64,000 bases of DNA from contig NZ_CALPDH010000006.1 in assembly GCF_943193215.1 (NCBI RefSeq), positions 137,781-201,780 on the forward strand, given 5' to 3'. Origin of the DNA: Acetatifactor aquisgranensis (lineage in GTDB: Bacteria; Bacillota; Clostridia; Lachnospirales; Lachnospiraceae). The first letter of the stretch is position 1; each line of letters starts with the position of its first letter. Both the position numbers and the translations under genes were made by a program. The notes below the pieces were generated by a model. That model did not search any database. It was not told where the DNA came from and was given only the letters and a program-made list of their open reading frames with translations. Below are positions 52,435 through 59,497 of the stretch, piece after piece.

Positions 52435-53179
52435 AAGTGAAAAATTTTTCGCCTGATTTTTTATACAATAAAGTACCAACAAAAATTATGGTCGCTAATA
52501 CAACAATGTTATATTGTATTGGCGCTAAATAACAGATATTAAAAGCTGCGTGCATAATGGCAATCAGCAATATATTTCTGCATTGATAATAGGTTATTCC
52601 CAAAACAACGGAAACAAGTAATGTCCATATACAAAAACAAACAATATGTTCCATGCTCAATGAATTTCTGATGATCCACATTGGTATATGCCACACTGCC
52701 CAAACGGCGCCAACAAAAAGAACACTTTTGATTTTCTTAAAAGGAAGTCGTTCCAGCAGAAATCCTCTCCATGCTATTTCTTCAACAAACGCTGTTATCA
52801 GCAGGTATATACAACTTGTTAACAGGGATATTACTGTCGAATATGTATTTTTAAATACGTCGGTTTTCACTATGAACGAATAGCAACAAGAACCAAATAT
52901 ACCTACAGCCATACATGTAACCCCTGTTAAAATATATTTGATTGTTATTTTCCCTGAAAACATTTGCGTAAAGTACACCTTGATGTTCTTCTCGCAAATC
53001 AGCAGAAAAATAGCAGCCATAGTGGGGATACACACATATAAGTATTTTAAGTACAATAATCCATTGGGAATGATAATTCCGTTCTGTTCCAGCAATGTAG
53101 GTACATAGCATATAACCGATAAAACATATACGACAGAAACCCATAACGTGAGTTTCAACTTATTTTTGTATCCGGCCAT
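52430..53179 (-). CDS. CPBP-family intramembrane metalloprotease
   Basis: 249 residues from the ATG at 53179 (AAGGAGAG upstream). About eight hydrophobic helices. All three CPBP motifs are present: EEIAWRGFLLERL (EExxxR), AVWHIPMWI (His of FxxxH-type motif) and HAAFNICYL (HxxxN). In Firmicutes the family includes bacteriocin self-immunity proteins and prenyl-protein-type peptidases. The target is unknown. Confidence 0.87.
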   Translation of the reverse strand: MAGYKNKLKLTLWVSVVYVLSVICYVPTLLEQNGIIIPNGLLYLKYLYVCIPTMAAIFLLICEKNIKVYFTQMFSGKITIKYILTGVTCMAVGIFGSCCYSFIVKTDVFKNTYSTVISLLTSCIYLLITAFVEEIAWRGFLLERLPFKKIKSVLFVGAVWAVWHIPMWIIRNSLSMEHIVCFCIWTLLVSVVLGITYYQCRNILLIAIMHAAFNICYLAPIQYNIVVLATIIFVGTLLYKKSGEKFFTW

Positions 53180-53213
53180 CACAATCTCTCCTTGCAGTGC
53201 GAAAATCTTACAG

Positions 53214-53260
53214 AAATTCCGATTTCTCGTTCTCGGCAAATTCCTGATAAATCGGAATTT
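53214..53260 (-). repeat. Array inverted repeat, copy A (perfect)
   Basis: AAATTCCGATTT (53214-53225), 23-bp spacer, AAATCGGAATTT (53249-53260): perfect 12-bp arms. The second arm runs into the stop codon of the GNAT gene; the first arm is 35 bp before the CPBP start. Confidence 0.75.
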
Positions 53261-53784
53261 TACCATTTTAATTTTTCCCATTCTTCACGCTTTATGGCAT
53301 ATGCATATGATATCCCATTCTTTTCATCAGGATATTCTTTCACTTTCCTCATACCGATTGCAATGGCAGTAGAACATGAACCAATATTTGTATATTTCAT
53401 GTAAGAATATAGGCAATCGTATTCTGTATTCATAAATGCCCAATCTCTAACCTCGCTTGCGGCCTCACTTCCAAAACCTTTCCTCCAATGATTCTTATGA
53501 ATGTGATACCCTATTTCAGGCAGGGATTCTCCATCAATATTTTGTATTGTCAGCCCGCAGTCGCCGATAAATTCATCCGTTTCTCTTAAAACAACAGCCC
53601 ACAGACCGAATCCATATTCCTCGTAGTTCTGGAGATTCCATTCAATCCAATCCTTTGTACGGTTCTCATCAAAAGGTTTGGGATAGTGGCGCATGGTTTC
53701 CGGGTCTGAAAAGATTTCAAATAATGCTGGAAAATCCTCATGAGTAAATTCTCTTAACAGTAGGTTTTCCGTTTCAATTACCAT
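53260..53784 (-). CDS. RimJ/RimL-type GNAT acetyltransferase
   Basis: 174 residues from the ATG at 53784 (GGGAGAG upstream). Family start ETENLLLREFTHEDFPALFEIF, acetyl-CoA region HIHKNHWRKGFGSEAASEV and the C-terminal GMRKVKEYP-type end. It may acetylate a protein N-terminus or a small molecule. Confidence 0.87.
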   Translation of the reverse strand: MVIETENLLLREFTHEDFPALFEIFSDPETMRHYPKPFDENRTKDWIEWNLQNYEEYGFGLWAVVLRETDEFIGDCGLTIQNIDGESLPEIGYHIHKNHWRKGFGSEAASEVRDWAFMNTEYDCLYSYMKYTNIGSCSTAIAIGMRKVKEYPDEKNGISYAYAIKREEWEKLKW

Positions 53785-53815
53785 TATTGTTTCTCTCCCT
53801 AAATCTCGATTTTCT

Positions 53816-54224
53816 TTATATTTCTTCAGAAATTTCTTTGTTGTAACTCTCAATAAATTCTGTCATGCTCTCAAAATGCCTTGGACAAATTCCCACTTTT
53901 CCATACTCTGCAAGATACTTATTCAGAGCCTGATTGAAGACATCCACATTCCCCTCCAGATTTTTGGGCTAAATTTATCCATAATTTCAAAGCCATCCAC
54001 CGCGATGCATTCTGCAATCTCATAGAACATCCACTGTAAAGACAATAAATTCATAAAGGAAGAATACACATCGTCTCCGCCTGCCGCTTCGGTCATTTTG
54101 TTTTTCCAGTTAGAATACATTTCCTCATACGTTCCACGCAGGTTTTCCGCAGAAGGGAGAACCTTTTTCTTCGGAACCTGCAGATACTCGTCTGCCAAAA
54201 CGAAAACTTCCGTCAGTTCTGCCG
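53816..54224 (-). pseudogene. C-terminal part of an unidentified protein, frameshifted
   Basis: From the junction the frame reads AAELTEVFVLADEYLQVPKK, continues through YEEMYSNWKNKMTEAAGG and reaches FSPK, where an A5 run loses frame. With one more A it continues NLEGNVDVFNQALNKYLAEYGKV to IESYNKEISEEI and a stop at 53816. It looks like the helical C-terminal domain of an enzyme whose N-terminal part has been replaced by the deaminase stub. The family is uncertain. Confidence 0.6.
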
Positions 54225-54398
54225 CATTTCATCCATGGACAATATGGGAGTTTTCACAGGCTCTATCTTTATGCCTGTCATTTTGTGCAGATACTGCCGG
54301 CTTCCGCCCAGTATAAAATGGTTATGCAGGTCAGATTTGGGAAACGCCCTGATTTTCTCTAAATTCCCTTGTTTCAATGCATCGGTGAAACTTTCCAT
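54213..54398 (-). pseudogene. Adenosine-deaminase-like amidohydrolase stub
   Basis: 61 codons starting MESFTDALKQGN with the metal-site motif KSDLHNHFILGGS (HxH equivalent of adenosine deaminases, about residue 21-33). The homology ends at SMDEM; then RQN and TGA. Full enzymes are about 330 residues. GAGGTG precedes the start. Confidence 0.7.
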
Positions 54399-54415
54399 TA
54401 TAAAGACACCTCGTT

Positions 54416-54901
54416 TTATTCATCAATCTCAATCATCCGTTTATATACACCCGAAGATTTTTCGTCAATCAGAATTGCGTCCACACATTTTTTATAAAAG
54501 CTGACGGCGGATTTTGTGGGCCATCCAATAATGGCATACGCATAGCCAAGCTCCCGCATGGATTCCAGCGCCTTTAACAGTAAGGCTTTCCCCACACCCT
54601 TTTTTCTTTCACTTTCCAGCACAGCCATAGGGCCGAAAAAATTCCTGGCTGTCGCCTCATAACATGCGAAACCGATGATTTCCTTTTCCCTTGTTGCAAT
54701 ATAACAGGTGACAGGGTTATTAGCAAAAGCGGCCCGCACTTCATCTGAATAATCATCTTTTGCACATGTCCTGGCGAAAGCGATGATTTTGCTCCTGTCA
54801 GGCGCTAATGCCTTTTTGATTCTGATACCACTCTTGGATAAATTTTCTTCTATGTCGTGTGAACAGGGAATATTATATAGTTTAACCAACATATCTGCCA
54901 T
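54416..54901 (-). CDS. GNAT-family acetyltransferase
   Basis: 161 residues with the acetyl-CoA loop LESERKKGVGKALLLKAL and the C-terminal FYKKCVDAI. The start lies 6 nt after GGGAGG. The ribosome site is part of an 11-bp inverted repeat with the region just after the preceding stop (54903-54960), so initiation may be controlled by RNA structure. Confidence 0.86.
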   Translation of the reverse strand: MADMLVKLYNIPCSHDIEENLSKSGIRIKKALAPDRSKIIAFARTCAKDDYSDEVRAAFANNPVTCYIATREKEIIGFACYEATARNFFGPMAVLESERKKGVGKALLLKALESMRELGYAYAIIGWPTKSAVSFYKKCVDAILIDEKSSGVYKRMIEIDE

Positions 54902-54902
54902 A

Positions 54903-54960
54903 TGATTACCTCCCAGGATACCGGTTGTAATTTGTGTTTCCCAGAAAACGGAGGTAATCA
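54903..54960 (-). promoter_or_regulatory. 11-bp inverted repeat masking a ribosome site
   Basis: TGATTACCTCC (54903-54913) and GGAGGTAATCA (54950-54960), perfect arms, 36-nt loop. On the minus-strand mRNA the second arm contains GGAGG, 7 nt before the ATG of the GNAT gene; the first arm overlaps the stop of the preceding gene. Confidence 0.6.
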
Positions 54961-55164
54961 GTCAATCTTATGAAAACACACTGTCTGTTCTTTCATAGAT
55001 ATTTTCCCGACCTGCCAGCCATATTCTGCAAGCTCTTTCTTATATTTCAGAAAAGAGTGGTCAATCGGTATCCCTGCGATCTCCTGAATCTCCTCAAAAG
55101 TCAGATGAAATGATTCCTTTCCGCTTTTCTGCACATATTCCCATAACGTGTTGTATTTACTCAT
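54958..55164 (-). CDS. Small DUF7662-like protein
   Basis: 68 residues: YNTLWEYVQKSGKESFHLTF, then EEIQEIAGIPIDHSFLKYKKEL. This is the pattern of DUF7662 domains, small helix-turn-helix-like proteins found alone or fused to others. The role is unknown. Confidence 0.7.
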   Translation of the reverse strand: MSKYNTLWEYVQKSGKESFHLTFEEIQEIAGIPIDHSFLKYKKELAEYGWQVGKISMKEQTVCFHKID

Positions 55165-55220
55165 TGCCTTTCTCTCTAATGATTACAAAAATCCAAAACT
55201 TTCTGAATCTATGTCCTGCT

Positions 55221-55397
55221 TTACAAAACCTGAAAAAACACGGTTATGAACATAATGATTCCTACCATAATGGCTGCTATGCCAAAGAAATAGCTTCTCT
55301 TGTTTCCATGTTTTCCGTCAATAATCCAAAACAGGCCGCGCAGTATAAGAAGCACCCCTACAAAAATCGGAATAAATTTTCCAACAGCTTCTGTCAT
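55221..55397 (-). CDS. 58-residue two-helix membrane protein
   Basis: MTEAVGKFIPIFVGVLLILR and a second hydrophobic helix (YFFGIAAIMVGIIMFITVFF). The start overlaps the stop of the DUF6608-like gene (ATGA), showing translational coupling. Not recognised. Confidence 0.7.
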   Translation of the reverse strand: MTEAVGKFIPIFVGVLLILRGLFWIIDGKHGNKRSYFFGIAAIMVGIIMFITVFFQVL

Positions 55398-55804
55398 TTC
55401 TTTTCCCCTTTCTGCCCTCTCTTTTTCTTAAAAACATAAATGACAGTATTGATGATACATAACAGCACAAAAAGGCTCGTAAAGTTAATCCAGATGTCCC
55501 TGTATGCTGTTTTCGCCAAAGGTTCCCGCAATCCGCTGAACCAGACACAGGCAAACGCCAACAGCTGAGAGGGAATATATGCAATCAAATATCTGAGAGC
55601 CAAAGGCTTAACAGGCAGATTCGTACATAGCTCAAATGCCGCTATCCCGATTAGGAGAATGATAGCCCTGTCTAATTCGTGCCAGTTACCACTTGGGTCT
55701 TCATAGACGCCGTTACAAAGATACAAAACGCTGCTTAACAATGTAATTGCTGTATATATCACCGAATAAATCGACACAATACGGAGCCATTTTTTCTTAT
55801 TCAT
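55394..55804 (-). CDS. DUF6608-like four-helix membrane protein
   Basis: 136 residues with four hydrophobic helices and a Lys-rich end. It resembles the DUF6608 family. It is coupled to the small membrane protein that follows. The function is unknown. Confidence 0.65.
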   Translation of the reverse strand: MNKKKWLRIVSIYSVIYTAITLLSSVLYLCNGVYEDPSGNWHELDRAIILLIGIAAFELCTNLPVKPLALRYLIAYIPSQLLAFACVWFSGLREPLAKTAYRDIWINFTSLFVLLCIINTVIYVFKKKRGQKGEKK

Positions 55805-55844
55805 TTTATTTCCTTTCCAAGGCTGCAGCCTAACGCATTGATCC

Positions 55845-56348
55845 CTATACCGAAACAGAAAGGTTCGTACCGGATTCCGGTTTCAATGCTTCTCCGGTTT
55901 TCGTATAGATTACAGGCTCTGTCTTAACAGCATCCGCTGTTTCTTCGATAGATACGCCATTGTCTGCATCAGTCTGAACCGAATCCGGCTTCTTGTCCAA
56001 TGCGGCCTTTCCACTTTCACTGATGCTTACGGTATCTGTATCCTCATTCCGGCTTTCCGCTATCCTCTTTTCCTGCTCCTCGCGCTCTTCCTTGCGCTTC
56101 CTGATGGCGTTTTCCTGCTCCGTCTTCGCTTTTTCCCTTGCTTCTTTTGCCTCCTCCTTCATTCCTTTGTCTGCTTTCTTTTGATAATCCTCCGCTTTCT
56201 CTGCAAAGTCCCCGACATATCCCATGGCCCGCTCCATGACGGCTGTATCGCCTCTCCGCTCTGCGTCTTTATACACATGGAAAGGTGTATTCAGTAACTT
56301 CATATTTGTACTTGCCCCCGCAAGGCCTTCCATTGTTTTCGTATGCAT
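55845..56348 (-). CDS. Coiled-coil cytosolic protein of unknown function
   Basis: 167 residues from the ATG at 56348 (AAAGGAAGG upstream). The N-terminus (GASTNMKLLNTPFHVYKDAE) is globular. Residues about 50-105 are a Glu/Lys/Ala coiled coil. The C-terminal third is disordered and acidic. It is next to the similarly built protein at 56526. Confidence 0.65.
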   Translation of the reverse strand: MHTKTMEGLAGASTNMKLLNTPFHVYKDAERRGDTAVMERAMGYVGDFAEKAEDYQKKADKGMKEEAKEAREKAKTEQENAIRKRKEEREEQEKRIAESRNEDTDTVSISESGKAALDKKPDSVQTDADNGVSIEETADAVKTEPVIYTKTGEALKPESGTNLSVSV

Positions 56349-56525
56349 AATTGTCCTTCCTTTGCGTTTTTCCTGATATAATCCCTTTAAGAACCCCATA
56401 CAATAGAATCCACGCTTCGCGAGTCTTCTTTGTCATGAATGATGCCGCTATTCCAAAATACCGGAAAACAGCTCGCATTTGCCGCCATCTCCCGGTATTG
56501 GTACTACACTGAAAATCCGAATCTC

Positions 56526-57089
56526 TTATACTCCAATAACGGAAGTATTCTGCCGCCTGTAGGTATCATTGTCTTTCTGGCTCAACTCGTTTTCTACCTG
56601 CGCCAGCTTTTTCTCCAGTTCCCGGATTTTCTTTTCATCTCCGGAGGCTGCCTGGATCTGCTGTTCCAGCTGCTGTTTCTTTTCCTTCAGCTTTTTGATT
56701 TCCCTGTCAACCTTATCTGTATTTGCGACACATTTCTCCTCCGGCTCTCCCTGGCTGTCCCCGCTTACCTTCGGCCCTTTTCCGTCTGCGCCTTTCCCTA
56801 AGCGGCCACCCTTTCCGTCTGCGCGGCCAGCCTTCGGGTCATCAAAAAAGACTTTCCGGTTGCCGTTCTCGTCCTGACCTACCCGGTACAATCCCGTAGG
56901 CTTTTGCCCCGATTTTTCACTGCTGATGTATTCATCCCGGGGTTCGGACAACTTACCGGCGTTTTTTTCCTCCGCTGCTTTCTCTGCTTCCTTTGCCTTT
57001 TCCGCCCTCTGATCAGCCTGTTTTTCCTTTACCCGCTCTGCGTAGCCGGTGCCGGAATGGTCATAATTTCCATGAATCTGCATTGCCAT
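56526..57089 (-). CDS. Coiled-coil protein with FlxA-like end
   Basis: 187 residues (AAGGAGG 9 nt upstream). Two coiled coils: Ala/Glu/Lys at about 18-50 and a FlxA-like Leu/Gln/Lys coil at about 125-175, separated by a Gly/Lys/Asp-rich linker (about 75-110). No signal peptide or membrane helix. It lies downstream of the AgrC/AgrA-like pair in the same direction. The function is unknown. Confidence 0.65.
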   Translation of the reverse strand: MAMQIHGNYDHSGTGYAERVKEKQADQRAEKAKEAEKAAEEKNAGKLSEPRDEYISSEKSGQKPTGLYRVGQDENGNRKVFFDDPKAGRADGKGGRLGKGADGKGPKVSGDSQGEPEEKCVANTDKVDREIKKLKEKKQQLEQQIQAASGDEKKIRELEKKLAQVENELSQKDNDTYRRQNTSVIGV

Positions 57090-57194
57090 AAGTATGTTCC
57101 TCCTTCAATCTGATATTATCAGGCGACTGTTATGCAGCCGCTTTCCGCTGCAGACAGCTCCCTGTTTCTTTTTTCGGTTATAGAAGAAAGCATT

Positions 57195-58604
57195 TTAATC
57201 CATTTGCTGTGTGCTGCTTTCTGGATGCTGTGGAATGATCAGCAGCACATGGAGGACAAATATATTCTCCTGTGTCTCTATACTCATGGCGCCGCCATAT
57301 CTTTCAGCCACTTTTTTTACATTCGACAGACCTGTCCCTTTTTTGAACGCGCCTTTCCCATGGAAGCTGTTCCGAATTTCCATCATAAGGAAATCCCCCT
57401 GGATCCGCCCGGACACACGGATATACTTTCCCATGCCGGCATCCAGGCTTTTTGCTGCATGAATTGCATTATCCAGCGCATTTGACAGGACAATACAGAT
57501 ATCAATGTCCCGAACGCCGCAGGGGTATGGCAGAAGCAGGGAACAGTCCACATCTATCCCCATGCTTTTTGCAATCCCCAGCTTGTTTCCCACCAGAATA
57601 TCCACGACCGGGTTGTTGGTGCTGCAGGGAAACGACATTTTTTCCGCCATATCGTCCAGATCCTCCATATAAGCTGCGGCTTCCTCCAGTTTCCCATTCT
57701 GCAGGAGCTTTTTTACCACTGAGATGTGGTTCCTGATGTCATGGCGGAAGGACCTTGTTTCATCGTAATGGGTTTTCGCTTCCTCCACATACTGGTTCAG
57801 GGAATGTTCCTGCTGCTCCAGCAATGAAATTTCTGTGCTGAGGCGGAAAATCTGCTGCAGCTTCTTATAGGAAAACAGGATGCAGAACAGACTGGCAAGT
57901 CCCAGAAGATACATGACCAGCATCTGCCCATGACTGAAAAAGTGTCCCGCCGGCCCTTTGTCCGCCAGGATTTCAAACTGGAAGTCATATTCGATCGCAT
58001 TGATATAGTTGCTCATGATAAATATCATCAGGATTGGAACAAAAATCAGAAACATCTGCTGCATTCCCATTGCGGTATCAGGAGCATCCGCGGAACACAG
58101 ATCATCCGCGGGATAAAGGTCATCCACGGGATAGCGGTCATCCACGGGATAAAGGTCATCCCGGGAAAAATAGCGGTATACGATATAATAGCAAAACCCG
58201 CTCAGCAAAAAGGATGCCGCCTCGCAGATCAGCATGGCCGCAATATTGCCTGTCTCATGGAAAAAAGCTGGCAGCCATGGGTATGGAAGGCTCATCAGTG
58301 AGCCTATGATTCCGTTGCAGAGCAGCATGATTTCCGCTATCAGAATCGCATACAGAAGCGAAGCCTTAAAATTCGCATGGCAGGCAAAAGCCCCGCATAT
58401 CGAAATCAATAAGGAAAACTCCACAAAACCAATCATCGTGCCGCTCGGAATAAACTCGTTTATAATCACTGCCCCTGCTGCAAACAGGAAATAAAAAGGA
58501 GGCCACATTTTCTTTTTCAGGAATTTTGCCAGAAAATAAAGCTGGAAGGACGTTTCCATCATGCCCATAATGTATATATTGAAAAAATCTAAATTCTCAG
58601 CCAT
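57195..58604 (-). CDS. AgrC-like GHKL sensor kinase
   Basis: 469 residues from the ATG at 58604 (CAGG upstream; a TTG at 58619 is also open). Six or seven N-terminal membrane helices. A loop at residues about 149-172 is built from four six-residue DDLYPV-type repeats. Then a linker coil, the phospho-His in SFRHDIRNHISVV and a GHKL ATPase (ALDNAIHAAKSL, GTGLSNVKKVAERYGG). It is the peptide-pheromone kinase type; no AgrD/AgrB genes are seen. Confidence 0.9.
   Translation of the reverse strand: MAENLDFFNIYIMGMMETSFQLYFLAKFLKKKMWPPFYFLFAAGAVIINEFIPSGTMIGFVEFSLLISICGAFACHANFKASLLYAILIAEIMLLCNGIIGSLMSLPYPWLPAFFHETGNIAAMLICEAASFLLSGFCYYIVYRYFSRDDLYPVDDRYPVDDLYPADDLCSADAPDTAMGMQQMFLIFVPILMIFIMSNYINAIEYDFQFEILADKGPAGHFFSHGQMLVMYLLGLASLFCILFSYKKLQQIFRLSTEISLLEQQEHSLNQYVEEAKTHYDETRSFRHDIRNHISVVKKLLQNGKLEEAAAYMEDLDDMAEKMSFPCSTNNPVVDILVGNKLGIAKSMGIDVDCSLLLPYPCGVRDIDICIVLSNALDNAIHAAKSLDAGMGKYIRVSGRIQGDFLMMEIRNSFHGKGAFKKGTGLSNVKKVAERYGGAMSIETQENIFVLHVLLIIPQHPESSTQQMD
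58089..58160 (-). repeat. Four 18-bp tandem repeats inside the AgrC-like gene
   Basis: Units start at 58089, 58107, 58125 and 58143 and encode DDLCSA, DDLYPA, DDRYPV and DDLYPV. Units 2-4 are nearly identical. Period 18 keeps the frame. Confidence 0.85.
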
Positions 58605-58631
58605 GTTACCTGCCCCCAAATGCCAAAGCCC

Positions 58632-59336
58632 TTACATATTCTTCATATACTGCAGGACAACACCGGAAAACTCCCTGCTCCGCAGCCGTGATACGGGAAT
58701 TTCCCTGCCGTTGTCCATATAGGCAGTCCCGCTTTTATATCCCTTTAAATGCTCCAGGCTGATGAGATAGCTCCTGTGGCACCGGAAAAAATGGCTGCCC
58801 AGCTTCGTTTCCAGATTTTCAATCCGCTCATAATAATCAACAACCTCTCCGGAAGCCAGATTCAGATATATTTTTCGGTCTATGACCTCGCAGAAAACAA
58901 TCTCATCCTTTAGAATGATGCGCCCCTCATACCCCTTTTGCACCAGCAGGCTGTCCTCGCCGGTGTTTTGCATGGACGCGTAAAGGCGCTCCATGGTCTT
59001 TTCAAACTGTTTTTCATCCACCGGCTTGACCAGGTAATCGTAAGGCTCTACCTCGAAAGACTGGAATACCATCTCTTTCAGTACCGTAATGAAGATCAAA
59101 AAGCCGCGGAACTTACCTGCTCGCAGCTTTCTCGCTGTTTCCAAACCGTCCATGCCCTTCATCTGGATGTCCAGAAACAGGATGTCAATCTGCCCGTCAT
59201 AATTTAGCAGCTCCTCACCGCTTGAAAATGTCCGAAGCTGAATCTCCCTGTTCTTTTTACGGAAAAAATCGGATACAAAAGCCCTTATATGATCGGACAT
59301 GTGTTTTTCATCATCACAGATTGCAATACGGATCAA
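58632..59336 (-). CDS. AgrA-like LytTR response regulator
   Basis: 234 residues. Receiver with ICDDE, Asp56 (LFLDIQMKGMDG) and DYLVKPVDE. C-terminal LytTR DNA-binding domain (FFRCHRSYLISLEHLKGY, REIPVSRLRS). It forms a pair with 57195. Its promoter lies in a 67-bp element also found upstream of the OmpR-type regulator at 27963. Confidence 0.93.
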   Translation of the reverse strand: MIRIAICDDEKHMSDHIRAFVSDFFRKKNREIQLRTFSSGEELLNYDGQIDILFLDIQMKGMDGLETARKLRAGKFRGFLIFITVLKEMVFQSFEVEPYDYLVKPVDEKQFEKTMERLYASMQNTGEDSLLVQKGYEGRIILKDEIVFCEVIDRKIYLNLASGEVVDYYERIENLETKLGSHFFRCHRSYLISLEHLKGYKSGTAYMDNGREIPVSRLRSREFSGVVLQYMKNM

Positions 59337-59362
59337 TGTGCCACCTCTCTGCCATTATTCGT

Positions 59363-59390
59363 CAGCGGCAAAAGAAAACTTTTGCCGCTG
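59363..59390 (-). promoter_or_regulatory. Perfect 12-bp hairpin in the leader of the LytTR regulator
   Basis: CAGCGGCAAAAG (59363-59374), loop AAAA, CTTTTGCCGCTG (59379-59390). It lies just after the promoter on the minus strand and 26 bp before the ATG, so it is in the 5-prime leader or is an operator. No T-tract. Confidence 0.6.
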
Positions 59391-59403
59391 ACTTAAAGAA
59401 TAT

Positions 59404-59470
59404 TTTATTATAACCTGCCAGAAATACCAAAACAATTTAATTGCCGTGAAATGTTTATCTGCTGCCGCGA
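59404..59470 (-). promoter_or_regulatory. Promoter of the LytTR regulator inside the conserved 67-bp element
   Basis: Minus-strand -35 TTGTTT (complement of 59430-59435), 17-bp spacer, -10 TATAAT (complement of 59407-59412). Gap-free match to 28794-28860, highest in the -10 side and in the CAGATAA/CATTTC block upstream of -35. Confidence 0.75.
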
Positions 59471-59497
59471 GATGCTGTACAAAATCCGATCTATCAC

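Noticed and set aside
14240..54398. Treating all homopolymer frameshifts (14562, 32434, 33480, about 53965) as real mutations
   Set aside because: Single-base errors in G4, A5 and A6 runs are a known sequencing artefact; only the truncations and joins are used as evidence of decay.
48331..57089. Integron with attC sites
   Set aside because: No integrase gene in the window and the repeats lack the attC core; only a cassette-like arrangement is reported.
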